Source: Arctopsyche grandis (lineage: Eukaryota > Arthropoda > Insecta > Trichoptera > Hydropsychidae). From it: 64,000 nucleotides of DNA. Each line of letters begins with the position of its first letter. Position 1 is the first letter of the stretch. The notes beneath the pieces were generated by a model. The model ran no database searches. It saw nothing but the letters and a program-made list of their open reading frames with translations, and was not told where the DNA came from. Below, in pieces: positions 1 through 11,253 of the stretch. The position numbers and the translations under genes were made by a program. The DNA lies in the NCBI RefSeq assembly GCF_051622035.1, contig NC_135355.1, positions 23,862,486 to 23,926,485 on the forward strand, given 5' to 3'.

Positions 1-1038
<1,038 letters not shown>

Positions 1039-1084
1039 GTCGAAAATTTTGCCCCCCCTGGGAAAAGCTGAAATGACGTCCCTG
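1039..1084. repeat. hAT-4 family end fragment
   Basis: Ends in AAATGACGTCCCTG preceded by a C-rich run and AAAAGCTG. This is the reverse complement of the start of the element at 6089-7432. Only the end is recognisable. Confidence 0.6.
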
Positions 1085-1371
1085 CTTTCACTCATACTAG
1101 TGCGGTAATAAGATATTTTAATGTTAGATAAATTGAAAAATAAATCTGGCTTTTAAATTTAGTCTTTTAAAATTTATGATTTTGATCCATACCAATTGGA
1201 GTGTAGGGATCAAAGCATTGTTCACCGAAAAAAAAAAACTAGCCATTACGTTGGGATATAAATTCAAGGATAATACAGCTCAAGCCCACAGCAACTGCAC
1301 GTAAACAGCAGTGAGGATATTTTATTTTATAAATATTAGCTACAGTGACATTACAGAGTGTGGATATGGAC

Positions 1372-1840
1372 TAGGGATCCCAATCGAATATTCGAATATT
1401 CGAGTATTTGAATTATTCGTCTGATTTTTCAGCCATTCGTTATTCGAATATTATTTGTGTATATATTTTATTATAAACTAAATACACAAAATCAACATGA
1501 AAAGGTTGATGACGAAGAAACCGACGATTATGAAGAAAATGAAGATAATGAAGAAGATGAAATGTCTCCATGTGAAGAAACGGATTTTTATTCATTAAAG
1601 ACGGAAATGTTTGAAGAAAATCACTTTTCGATCGATAATAATCTCTACGAAATTTTAGAAAACATCAGAAAAATAATACGAATATTTAAGAAGTCACCGG
1701 CGAAATATACAATTTTAAAAGAAATCACAACGAAAAAAGAAAATCAAAAATTGAAATTATTATTGGCTGTATAAACGGGGTGGAATTCAATGGCAACAAT
1801 GATAAGACGATTCATTCAAGATTCATTCAAATTTATGCTT
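1372..1840 (+). pseudogene. Decayed hAT transposase fragment
   Basis: A 105-codon frame (1457-1774) begins with an acidic low-complexity stretch rich in Glu and Asp. It then reads NIRKIIRIFKKSPAKYTIL and ends KLKLLLAV. After the stop the conserved continuation reads TGWNSMATMIRRF at about 1772-1812. Short helix, then RKSP, then KLLL..TRWNS is the order seen in hAT (BED-type) transposases. Upstream, 1372-1440 repeats the motif ATTCGAATATTCG next to GGGATCCCAATCG, typical of a transposon end. The stop codon and the missing flanks show a dead copy, not a host gene. Confidence 0.6.
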
Positions 1841-1984
1841 GGTACATATGTGCATACATACATATGTAATTACCTTTTTTCTAAATTTGATTGTTTTTTT
1901 ATTAAATTTATTTGAATCGAAAAAAATATAGTATTCAACCAAGTGAATTGTCATCATAAAAATTTTATTTTTTTTCGAAGTTCC

Positions 1985-2036
1985 TCAACAAAGATACAAA
2001 CTTACAAAGTCTCTTTCGAAATTATGTATATATTAG
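1985..2036 (-). repeat. Helitron-like family A, terminal fragment
   Basis: AAAGTCTCTTTCGAAATTAT followed by ATTAGA and then T matches the end shared by 13985-14015, 23366-23391 and 52778-52805. On the minus strand it begins TCTAAT. The opposite end of this copy is not evident. Confidence 0.5.
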
Positions 2037-2071
2037 ATATAAAAAATATTTATATTTTTATGATTGTAAAT

Positions 2072-3588
2072 CAGCCCTGGGCAAACTACGGCCCACGGGC
2101 CGCATGTGGCCCTCCACGTGTTTCATTGCGGCCCACGAGCAATAATCATCAAAAATCAGAAAAAAGTTTACTTTTTTCTAAATTTTTTTGAAAAAATTTT
2201 TTGACTTGTAAATTTAATACGATCGAGTGGCTTGAAGCGCCGAAAATTCATTGGTTTTCTTCAAGATATTTAATCGGAATACGCAGATATAATCATATTC
2301 GATGGCTTAGCCTAGGAAAAGTCCCCCTTGCGAGTATCATATATATAAAGACATATCATAATATCTGTGTGTGTGCTTTAGCTCTCGGTAGAAAACAATC
2401 AGATTTCATTCACCGGGAATCGAACCTCGGACCCTCCGATCCAAACGGCGATGTTCTCACGAGCCCGTGCCGCACGCCATATCCTCGCCCAGAATACGTG
2501 TTGTAAATACACATCATATGTACATAATTTGTTACGTGTAATAATAATATTCAACGTTACGAGGTCAATGACCGTTTGTGTATAATCGGAAAATATTACA
2601 TTTTGTTAACTTTAATTAACATTTTGTTAACGTTAACTTTAAGAATTGAAAATTATTACAAATAAAGAATTGAAAACTATCTATGAGAGTCTACGAAAAT
2701 AACGGTTCCGGTTCCGGATTTTTTTTTTAGTTTTATACGAGTATATAATAATTTTATACCCATGCGATGATATTTCATCGGGCAATTCACTAGTAGGATG
2801 TAAAAGAAAACATCGTTATACAATATTTTTACAATTTAAAAATATTATGGACTTTCCCGACTTAAGCGATAGTGACTGGTTTTGTGTTTTGCAATTACTT
2901 TGGACATAGTTGCATACTTATTAAGTATTTAAGTATTACTTGAATACTTTCAACACAATGTTACATGAGAAAAATTTATATGCCCATGATATGGTGAAAA
3001 GTTTTAATGGATTTCAATCAAAACTCCGGCTGTTTCTTCAACATTTATAGATTAAAAGGGTAGATCATTTTCCAACCACGAAGTTGCTGGAGATATCAGA
3101 AAATGAATTTGAAGAATATGGTGAAATTATCAACGCTTTGAGTAATGAGTTTTGACGAAGATTTAGCGACTTCCGAAAAATTGAGACAAGCTTGGCAATT
3201 GTACGAAATCCATTTTCAATATACATATGTATATTGATAATGTATAGACGGAGCCACAACTTGAAATTACATCAATCATGAAATCAATAAAAATTCTTTA
3301 AGATCAAGCATCACAGATGAACTCTTACGTACAAGCAGTTTTAAGAATTTCAACTACAAAACTAACTCCTGAAATTAAAAAAAAACTGTTGGAATATTAA
3401 AACAGTTTCATTCGTCTCATTAAATTTTTGTTTCTATTTTTTATAAAATTAAAAAAAAATGTTGCTATTCCTTTCATGATAATAAATAATGTACATACAT
3501 ATATCTAAAAATAGTATTTTACTTGGGGCCCACCGCTCATTTTGATTTTCTAATGTGGCCCTTCATTCAAAAAGTTTGCCCACACCTG
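2072..3588. mobile_element. hAT-1 element with perfect 8-bp target duplication
   Basis: Starts CAGCCCTGGGCAAACTACGG and ends AAAGTTTGCCCACACCTG, imperfect inverted ends. Both sides carry TTGTAAAT (2064-2071 and 3589-3596). The interior includes a broken transposase at about 3090-3230 on the plus strand, reading SNEF, stop, RRFSDFRKIETSLAIVRNPF, which resembles the C-terminal half of hAT transposases. A Helitron-like element is nested at 2337-2793. The host sequence is itself the end of a hAT-2 element. Confidence 0.85.
2337..2793 (+). mobile_element. Helitron-like family C, copy 1
   Basis: Starts TCATATATATAAA after an A (2336) and ends CTAG before a T (2794). The end is preceded by the hairpin CGATGATATTTCATCG at 2765-2780. 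TC start, hairpin near the 3' end, CTAG end and insertion between A and T are the Helitron hallmarks. Copy 2 at 55506-56227 shares both ends. Non-autonomous: no helicase or Rep frame. Confidence 0.7.
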
Positions 3589-3828
3589 TTGTAAATCATT
3601 CATTCCTGCATGTCCGCCATTACTGATTTTTTTTCGCATACCAACAACCATCAACCGCGTACCACCAAGTGGTACGCGCACCACAGGTTGGGAAACGCTG
3701 CTCTATATAATAATTACACTTGCAAAAACAAATTTCATGAGATACAATCATTTTTATATGGTGGTAAAATTTAGCGCTATGTACTACCAAGTGGTACGTG
3801 AGTCAAAAAAGGTTGGGAACCGTCGCTG
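3589..3828. mobile_element. hAT-2 fragments, two ends joined
   Basis: Bases 3589-3700 match the left end of 54837-56505 in reverse, with the nested paired motifs GGTACGCG and ACCACCAAGTGGTACG. Bases 3701-3828 match its right end in direct orientation and finish GGTTGGGAACCGTCGCTG. The central part is missing. The left end continues upstream at about 2041-2071, split by the hAT-1 insertion. Confidence 0.7.
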
Positions 3829-3831
3829 TAC

Positions 3832-3992
3832 ATACACATTAGAATAATATGATACTTTGATAACTAACAAAAATAAAATAAAATTGTAAAATAGAAAATG
3901 ATCAGTGGATCAGTAGCTATTAAAATATATATAAAATACATTGTGAACATAATTTAGTAATAATAAAAAGCATTTAAAAATCAAAAATTATC
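3832..3992 (+). mobile_element. Jockey-like LINE 3' end, short truncated copy
   Basis: Matches the 3' untranslated end at 30620-30770. Shared words include AAAATGATCAGT, GATCAGTAGCTATTAAAATA and TAATAATAAAAAGCATTTAAA. Only the last 160 bp are present, which is usual for 5'-truncated LINE insertions. Confidence 0.7.
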
Positions 3993-4093
3993 TTTGATGC
4001 GACCTACATACATACACACATATGTACATACTTAAATCACATCCGTTGAAATTCTACGTATTGTTTTTTTCATTGCATTATCACTTCAACAAA

Positions 4094-4330
4094 GATAAGG
4101 TTTAAAGAATAACATCATATTCACCCGATTAAAACGCAGTATGACAACAATTTTAAAGATCAACTAAATAGATATACGATCGCAACGTTTTGTGCCACAT
4201 ATTGTTGATGATTTCTTTCAAATTATTGGATTGAATTTCTTTCAAAAACTGATTAAACCACAGCGTTCACAACAACAAACTGTATCAAATTAGTCACGAA
4301 TTATCAATTGTTATCAGTTCCTTATAAATA
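4094..4330 (+). promoter_or_regulatory. Probable promoter elements of CBP gene 1
   Basis: A GATAAG site lies at 4094-4099, 300 bp before the ATG. A TATAAATA box at 4323-4330 lies 71-78 bp before the ATG. Genes 3 and 4 have TATA-like boxes about 60 bp before their starts, which supports a shared core promoter design. Confidence 0.45.
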
Positions 4331-4400
4331 TATTAAATCGCAGTGATGCAATAATTAGTACGTGAGATAGCTTCAAAGAGTATTCATCTCAGGTGCAACC

Positions 4401-5324
4401 ATGGAAAGACGCAACATATTTTTACTATCCGCCATTTTATTTGTGAGTAATATTTAATATAATCCTTAGCTTGTATTAATTATTGTCCTTTACAAATCTC
4501 TAAATCAATTTCAGATATGCTTGGGTGGGACTACGGCATTCTCTACGAACTCTCTCTTTAAAGGTCGTGTGCATAGCAGGAATATAACGGAAGATGATTG
4601 TAAAACTGTGGGCTTCATATGTGACGAATGTAAAGCATCGTATTACTGTGTGCCCTCATCTTCCGGAAATTTCACTCTCGAGATGATCGAAGATTGCGAA
4701 GATGCAGGGACAACCTGCTTGGAAAACACTGGAAAGTGCACCTCCCAAACCAACTTAAAATGTAACTCCAGCGTTACCGAATACGAATTTTCCTGTCATC
4801 AAGTAGGATTATTCCCAGATCCTTTTGAATGTCAAAAATATCATTTGTGTACTGAAACCACCGAAAAAAGTGTCGTTCCTAAACCACAAACTTACGAATG
4901 CCCTCAGGGATATGCTTATAATCCTTTGACTACTATGTGTAGTAAAAAAATCGTCAATGCTACTACTGATTGTAAGCCTTTGATCGTCCCCTGTGATGGT
5001 CCTGGTCAGTCAGGTGGGGTTCAAAGTCATCCCAATATGTATTATCTCTGCTTGCCTAGTGAAAATAAACTGTATTATCCGCAATTATATTTGTGCCCCA
5101 ACGGTTGGGAGTACTTCAACGACAATTGTTTCGATCCTTATCCTCCGACTGGGTTGGATCAAAACGGCAAATGTATTGCAACGGGTCTCTTTTTCAATCC
5201 TGCTGATTGTAAAAGATATTTCCAATGCCCCAGCGTGGGTGGGAGTCCTGTCAGTTATCAGTGTACCGTCGGTACGAAGTTCGATTTTAAACAGAAAAGA
5301 TGTGTAGAGTTTACATGTCAATAA
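4401..5324 (+). CDS. Secreted chitin-binding (peritrophin-type) protein, CBP gene 1
   Basis: Two coding exons: 4401-4442 and 4515-5324, 283 residues. The 72-bp intron has GTGAGT/TTTCAG ends and is phase 0. The start gives a signal peptide beginning MERRNIFLLSAILF and continuing through a Leu/Gly/Thr stretch, with likely cleavage after TTA (residue 22). The mature part has four cysteine-rich modules at about 43-97, 108-167, 174-219 and 234-282. Modules 2 and 4 fit the six-cysteine CBM14/peritrophin-A pattern, with aromatic cores QKYHLC and KRYFQC. Modules 1 and 3 are divergent. Four N-x-S/T sites are visible (NIT, NFT, NSS, NAT). The family binds chitin in extracellular matrices such as the gut peritrophic membrane. 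Gut expression is inference. A polyadenylation signal AATAAA lies at 5383-5388. First of four tandem paralogues. Confidence 0.9.
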
Positions 5325-5774
5325 ATTTCCCATTTTAATTTTATTTTTATTTGATATTTTTGTTTTACAATTTTGAATTTTGAATAAATAAATGAAATAC
5401 ATGAACATGTTTTTAATTAATATCATAATACAAAGGGCCTGTCAGAGAAAATTTGAGGCCCAAGGCAGCCAATATTTTTGAGGCTCCCACCCCCTCATTT
5501 TAAAAATTCAAAACCATGGGGGATGAAAAAGCTTTTCAAAAAATATACATATTTCAAAAATAAAACTAAAAATTTTGTATTTTTTATTTAATATTTATTT
5601 TCCTAGAAAAATGCTACACAAAAAAATGAGCAAAATCAGATATTATTTCATAATAATCTAAAGTACATACGTGCTATGTATACAGAAATTTATGTACAAC
5701 GTCGCGAGTCCATTTAGTCTCTCTTGCTTCAATTTGGGATTTTTTATATATATGTACATATGTATGTATGTATG
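5325..5774. other. 3' flank of CBP gene 1; no gene seen
   Basis: Contains the AATAAA signal at 5383-5388. It then holds AT-rich sequence with an unclassified repeat-like segment near 5435-5530 (GGGCCTGTCAGAG, GAGGCCCAAGGCAG) and TATG repeats at the edge of hAT-3. Confidence 0.6.
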
Positions 5775-6394
5775 CAGTGGCGGACTGGGACTGAAATCAG
5801 TGCATGCCAGGAGTCAAAGGGGGCCCACCCAGGGTTAAAAAAATTGTCCCCCCCCCCATATAACAAAATTTTCTTCTTTCCATCACGCTAAAAATCAAGG
5901 GTAAAAAATAAATAAAATTTTCAAATATGGGAATAAACAAATTTAGGTTCAAGAAAAATGGCAAAAGCAAAATAGATCAATAAATTACATTGTACATATA
6001 TTATGTATTAACCCTTGTTCTAGGCAAATAGAATGCATCATAAATTAATGCGGCATAAAAGCGGCTTTAGCTCTCGGTAGAAAACAATCAGGGACGTCAT
6101 TTCAGCTTTTTCTTGGGGGGGGGGCAGGCAAAGATTAGTCAAATTGAATTATTTTTCAAAAAATCTATTTTATATCGGATTAAAAATGGAAAATATTCTT
6201 TGCATACACCTTATTGAATTAAAATGAAAATATGAAAAAAATAAGCTTATTTTAGAAAAATATTATGTAAAAAGTTAAAATTTTTTTCCAAAAATCTTCA
6301 CATGATCAACGAAAATCCACCATCAAACTGTGTCACAAAAAACTATCAATTAACTTAATTTCTACCGACTGTCTTTTCACTTTATCTATGTACA

Positions 6395-6500
6395 TATGTA
6401 ACGTAATGACAATAAATAAAGTTTTGTGATCATGCGGAAATTCGAACTCAGAATCGATCACTGATCACGTTTAAATAATATAGAAAAATGTGTGCAGCTC
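6395..6500 (+). repeat. Dispersed repeat R1, fragment
   Basis: Matches the R1 head seen at 48905-49030, 53600-53720 and inverted at 58740-58860: GTAACGTAATGACAATAAAT-type start, TTGTGATCATGC, AATCGATCACTGATCACG. R1 continues after the SINE at about 7025-7200 with the GAAGTAGTACTTTTAC and ATTTCATATCTAGAA blocks. The class of R1 is unknown. Confidence 0.7.
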
Positions 6501-6563
6501 TGTGTGTCTGAGTGTTTGTTTCTGTGTGTCTTTTTATTATTTTATATATGTATGTATATGTAT

Positions 6564-7020
6564 AGCCAGCAGCGTGGCTCGGTCGTTAAGCTTCTGCTTA
6601 ACACTGAGAGGCGCCGAGTTCGATCCCTTGAGCTGACCTCGATTGAAAAGAATTTTTCTGAGTATATCTGTAATGCTGCTGGTCAGACCAGGATTTGTGA
6701 CTCCTGGTTGATCGTTTCCTATCAGAGTTTGCCAATTTTCTCTGATTTCATTGTTGAAACGATTCCCGATTAAAAATTGGCTAAAAATCCTTCCTACCCA
6801 CTATGTCACCACTATTTGAGTATGATTAATGTAAATATTACAATAAAAATGTATGTACAATTCATAGATGTCTCGTTAATTGTCGAGTTTAAGTCAGTGT
6901 CTCGTAATTTAGCGACTTATATAATAAAAAAATGCTGTATTGTTTGTAATTTGGCCAGGAAGGCGCATTGGGGTTTACCTGTAATGCCTTCCTGGTATGA
7001 AATAAAATAAAAATAAAATA
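6564..7020 (+). mobile_element. SINE-P copy 1 (tRNA-derived SINE)
   Basis: The head reads TGGCTCGGTCGTTAAG (box A-like) then GAGTTCGATCCC (box B-like, near 6616-6627), the spacing of an internal Pol III promoter. The 3' part has the inverted pair CCAGGAAGGC (6955-6964) and GCCTTCCTGG (6986-6995), then an (AAAAT)n tail. It is nearly identical to the minus-strand copy at 46411-46867, which suggests recent mobility. Confidence 0.85.
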
Positions 7021-8042
7021 AAATATATAAAATTATTTTTATCTCAACCAGAAGTAGTACTTTTACCCTATAAGATCGAGGTATTTTTATTTTTTTCTCG
7101 GAAACTTTTCGACGTATTGAACTGACATTTCATATCTAGAATTATAAACCTAGTGTTATATGTAAAATTTCGTGAACACCATTTTAGTTTTTGAGACAAA
7201 ATAAAGTAAAGGGGACCTTTCTAACGATTCGCTTCATTGGATGAACAATTTCTAAGAATTTTACCCAAGGCATACCACTTAAAAGTAACATACATAAGAA
7301 ATAAACGTAGCATTCATAGATCCATAGTATCTCATTAATCATTAAATTCATAATATTTTATAAATTCACACTATACCTTAATTTAGGGGGGCGAGTGCCC
7401 CCCTACGCCCCTCCCCCCAAATGACGTCCCTGAAAACAATGCTTAATATTTTCAATTAATGTTAATCGAAAATCGGGATTTTGGGGAGGGGGCCCCTATC
7501 CTATATTTCTATATACATGGATGCGTCTAGATTAGGAATAGATTTTATATTCGGAAACTGTTTAAAATTGTGTATTTAAATCTTACTATGTCGTCAAAGT
7601 ATAATCAAATGTTATTTTGAAAGTATGAAGTAAATTTAAATCACTGGTTGATGATGAATCGTTTTAAGCTATCAAAATTGTTTTAAGCAATTCAGTTTAT
7701 ATTATTCACGGAAATTTGTTTATTGCCATTTTTATTTCAGTAGGTAGTATTGGTATATACATAATCTTGAGGTTGGAAATGGGCCCGGCAAAATTGGCCC
7801 ACGCAAATGTTGAAACATCCATTTCGAGCCTAATAAAAAAAGTTAACCGACCCTTGGGCTGTTAAAGCAGGTATTAGTTGTTTGTGTATATCGTAAGAAA
7901 TTTGTTTTGTTGAAATACCCAAACTTTAGGTCCCAAAGTGCAATAGTTACAAAGTTATTTTCCCATGGGCCCATATTTTCTAACAGATAGTGGGGCCCAC
8001 ATGCCATCGGGCATGTTCGATTGTATGGCCAGTCCGCCACTG

Positions 8043-9171
8043 TATGTATGTATATTATAAGTTTCATTTTAATATTTTTTAACTTAACATTTGTTTTAAA
8101 GTTAATTTAAAATTTCCTAGAAAATCAAAATCAAAAAAGTAGCAAAATTAAAATATCTTTATTCCAAAAAAAATCAGTAATTATTATTTTACATACCTAA
8201 ATACTCAAAAACCTAAAATATCTAAAACTCTCAACTTATGTAATAGTTGATAGTGAATCAGTTTTTGACACATACCTACTATTCTGTATTTTGTCTTGAT
8301 ACATTATACTTCTCACTGAAGTGCCTATTTCGATTGTCAATTCTACTTACATACGTACATACCTACATATACCAATCAATCCCAATACAGTCAATCGGAA
8401 GAATCCCAATACAGTCAATCGGAGAAAACCGAAAAAGAAAGAAGTGAAAAGAAAAATATTGAAATCGTAAGAAAACATGATACAGGATATAACGCTTTCC
8501 TATATTTTCACTTATATTTTAAAAATTTCCTTTATTTTTTTATTGAATTGATAAAGTGTGTTGACAGAAGGGTTGACTATTATGTATTCTTCAGGGTCCA
8601 GGGGTTTAGAGGGGGGGGGGGGAATCCCCCCTATATTTGTTCAAGCCAGGAACATACACGTTATTTGATGAATCATTATCAAATCGATTATTTGTTATTT
8701 AATCAGTTTAGACCAGTTGAAACCGCAACAAGTTTAAACGTGTCGATTGGAAGATTCTTCAAAAAAAAAAAGATTATATAAAAAACAACCATAAACTGGC
8801 CAACTTTTACCCCTCTTCCCGCCCCTGGAAAAATTTATATTATATACGTCCCTGATTAGTAGAGGTAGGACCCAAAGCGTGCTTTTTCCAGGAAACAGGG
8901 CGTTTTGGGTCTATTTTCCAAGAAATAGAGCAATCTACAAAGCTAGAGTGCAAAAAAAATGTTCATCATAAAAAACAACAATCCACGGTGAACAATTAAC
9001 AAAGAACATCGCTAACTTGGACCGCTCTTTACTGATTAGGCGTTCTTGATACACATAAATGTAATATAAGAAAAAGAGGATTTTTTAATTTAAATAAAGT
9101 GTTATTTATTTTTAATAAATTTACATTTCTCTAAGAGATTCTAGAAAAAAAGAAAAAGGGATATTCTAGAT
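8043..9171. other. No gene seen; AT-rich with transposon-end fragments
   Basis: Bases 8379-8423 contain a direct duplication of AATCCCAATACAGTCAATCGG. A G-run at 8613-8625 and the TACGTCCCTG end near 8846-8856 look like degenerate hAT-4 family ends, but no clean target duplication is present. The rest is unassigned. Confidence 0.55.
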
Positions 9172-10111
9172 CAGTGGTTCTCAGGCGAAATTTTACCGTG
9201 GCCGCACAGGTGATAATAGTGGTCCCATGGAAATGTCTGGTGGCCGCACCAAATTTAATCAAATAAATTAAAATTACAAAAAAAGTGGATCAATTTATTC
9301 ATAAATAAAAGAAATTTTAACATTTTGGTATCTATTTATTTAATAATAATGCAAATGGAAATTGCTCAATGCTCCTTTCTATGCAAGTCGCATTGCTGCT
9401 TCTAAGTTTGCGTCTGTCAACTCGTTTCTAAATTTGTTTTTAATAAAGTGCATTACACTGAATGATCTTTCGCAATATACGGTAGTGGGATAAATAGACA
9501 ATATTAATAAAGCAATTGTTGACAAATCTTTATATTGGTTTGTTTCATTGTCACCGTATATTTCCGACCAAAATTTTTGAACCGAAATATTATTAAAATG
9601 GTTATTAAGTATTTGATCATGACTAATTTCTAATAATGCATATTTTACGTTAGCTCAGTTAATTAATCTCAATACTGAAAATGATTTTAATCTATTTTAT
9701 AGTACTATGAATTTTAATTTGTCTTCATAATAAAAGGGGAAGATACAAAAGAAACAGTTTTAAAAATATTCAATTCTTCGAACCTTTCATCAAGTTCCAG
9801 ATTCAGAGATTGAAGACACTCTATTATTTTAAGTTTTAATTTTAATTTTGAAGTTGTTTCTGTCATCTTATCTATGAATCACTAGCAGAAGATAAAATTG
9901 AAAAATTGTCATTTTCAACTTCTGTCACAAGGCTTTTCGCTATAATTTTAGTTTGTCAATGATGAGCATGGTTTCTATAATATAATTGTTAAGTTACTTT
10001 TTTGTAGTTTTTAAAATATATATATATTTTTTTTAAATATTAGTATTATTTACTATTAAGTCGCTAGTGGCCGCAGTAAAATCCACTAGTGGCCCCACTT
10101 GAGAACCACTG
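9172..10111 (-). mobile_element. hAT-5 element with perfect 8-bp duplication and transposase remnant
   Basis: Ends CAGTGGTTCTCA and TGAGAACCACTG match exactly. TTCTAGAT is duplicated at 9164-9171 and 10112-10119. On the minus strand at about 9385-9490 the sequence reads YCERSFSVMHFIKNKFRNEL followed by TDANLEAAM. This is the hAT C-terminal dimerisation signature. Stops elsewhere show the transposase is dead. It inserted into the plus-strand LINE tail that resumes at 10112. Confidence 0.9.
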
Positions 10112-10915
10112 TTCTAGATGGATTTCAAATGTGGTGTTGGAGATGGATGCTGGGCATACCATAAACGGCAAGACGCACGAACAACACCAGCCTCAAGCTG
10201 GCAGTCTCAGAGAGACTCCATTACATGTAGGAAAAGGACTTTTTCCTACTTTGGCCATATGGCCAAGAAGAATGTGGAGAGTAGTGCTTCCAATCTCAGA
10301 AGGTTAATTTAGCACCGTGATTGCGGCGCTGGGAATTATTGACCTCGGGATCCAGGTGCTAGCACTGGGAAATCAAATGTATAAGGGAAAAAAGTTCAAT
10401 TGCATATTTTCATATTTCAAAAACGTTCAATTTTGCAAATTTTTCCTGATGTTTCACGCAAAAAATACTCCCATTTTGGCGTTCTTGTTTTGAGAGTTTG
10501 GTTACAAATTTTCAAAATAAAACAAAAGCGTTCTGGTTTTGAGAGTTTCTTCAAATTTTCAGTTCGCATCCATGTCTAAATTTTTGTAAGATTTATTAAA
10601 ACACATCTATCACAGTAATCTCGGTATTCAGTATAGTTTCAGCACCGGGATTCACGGTACCAGAAAACACCGGGATCCCGGGATTGGAAGCCCTAGTGGA
10701 GAATCTGGGTAGGCTGGTAGTCACCGGAACGCTTTAGGGAAGGTGGGCTAGATTTCGGTCTCCCAAGAGACGGTCAGACCAGCTCAATGAACTGACGGGA
10801 TCGGCCAAGATCGGATCAGAACTTGGCCCAGAACAGGCAGGAGTGGAGGTGAATTCCAGACGTCGATAACCACAGCGCTGAACATTGAGCAAATTCGAAA
10901 GAAGAAGAGATCCTA
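10112..10915 (+). pseudogene. Broken LINE reverse-transcriptase tail, interrupted
   Basis: Frames at 10118-10305 read a Cys/Trp-rich stretch then KRTFSYFGHMAKKN. The continuation at about 10690-10910 reads ENLGRLVVTGTL and, further on, SPKRRSDQLNEL. This order (RxxxFGHxxR, then GRLVxxG and a Arg-rich end) is the C-terminal end of non-LTR reverse-transcriptase proteins. It is split at its left by hAT-5 and internally by a repeat E copy (about 10306-10690). A relic, not a gene. Confidence 0.6.
10306..10690. repeat. Dispersed repeat E, copy 2
   Basis: Interrupts the LINE relic. Its ends are rich in CACCGGGATCCCGGGATTGG-type palindromes. The interior matches 596-835 in the opposite orientation. 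No clean target duplication was found by eye. Confidence 0.5.
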
Positions 10916-11166
10916 AAAGATTCCGCGAGGTTCTGAAAATGATCTGATATGCTCTGTAATGCTGTATAATAATCTTAAGTTGTTATAGAATTGTGTAAGC
11001 GTATTCATACATACATACAATATATGTATATTAAAACGAAAATTCTCGAAGAATATTCTATGTACATACATTACTAATCATATCATTTAAAGAGATTAAA
11101 AATTCTCAGAATAGAGGACATAGCATGATATTTTAAATCTGTTTTGACGTTCTGTATTGAAAAACA

Positions 11167-11172
11167 GATAAG
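11167..11172 (+). promoter_or_regulatory. GATAAG site upstream of CBP gene 2
   Basis: GATAAG lies 82-87 bp before the ATG. No convincing TATA box is seen for this copy, unlike genes 1, 3 and 4. Confidence 0.3.
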
Positions 11173-11253
11173 TGTGAATCAAAATTTATCGTTCAGATTT
11201 GAATTATCATTTACACCTCACAATACACGTTGTTTAAACGTAGCGCATCAATC

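Larger units (their letters stand above)
6089..7432. mobile_element. hAT-4 element nested in hAT-3, perfect 8-bp duplication
   Basis: Terminal repeats CAGGGACGTCATTT and AAATGACGTCCCTG match exactly. AAAACAAT is duplicated at 6081-6088 and 7433-7440. G-run and C-run subterminal tracts sit next to the ends. The interior holds pieces of dispersed repeat R1 (about 6395-6500 and 7025-7200) separated by a SINE (6564-7020). No transposase is visible, so this is a non-autonomous copy. Confidence 0.88.
5775..8042. mobile_element. hAT-3 element with 8-bp target duplication
   Basis: Begins CAGTGGCGGACTGGG and ends GGCCAGTCCGCCACTG, good terminal inverted repeats. TATGTATG flanks both sides (5767-5774, 8043-8050); this duplication lies in a TATG microsatellite, so it is weaker proof than the others. 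Short G/C-rich subterminal blocks follow the ends. Much of the 2.27 kb is the nested hAT-4 at 6089-7432. No transposase frame remains. Confidence 0.75.

Noticed and set aside
1457-1774. A host gene encoding an acidic 105-residue protein
   Set aside because: The C-terminal half and the post-stop continuation match hAT transposase order, and it lies next to a transposon end.
6492-7010. Short frames in SINE-P (also mirrored at 46448-46951)
   Set aside because: They recur because the SINE copies are nearly identical; there is no protein logic and they cross the Pol III promoter.
8573-8856. A further hAT-4 copy bounded by CAGGG and TACGTCCCTG
   Set aside because: The ends do not match well as inverted repeats and the 8-bp flanks differ.
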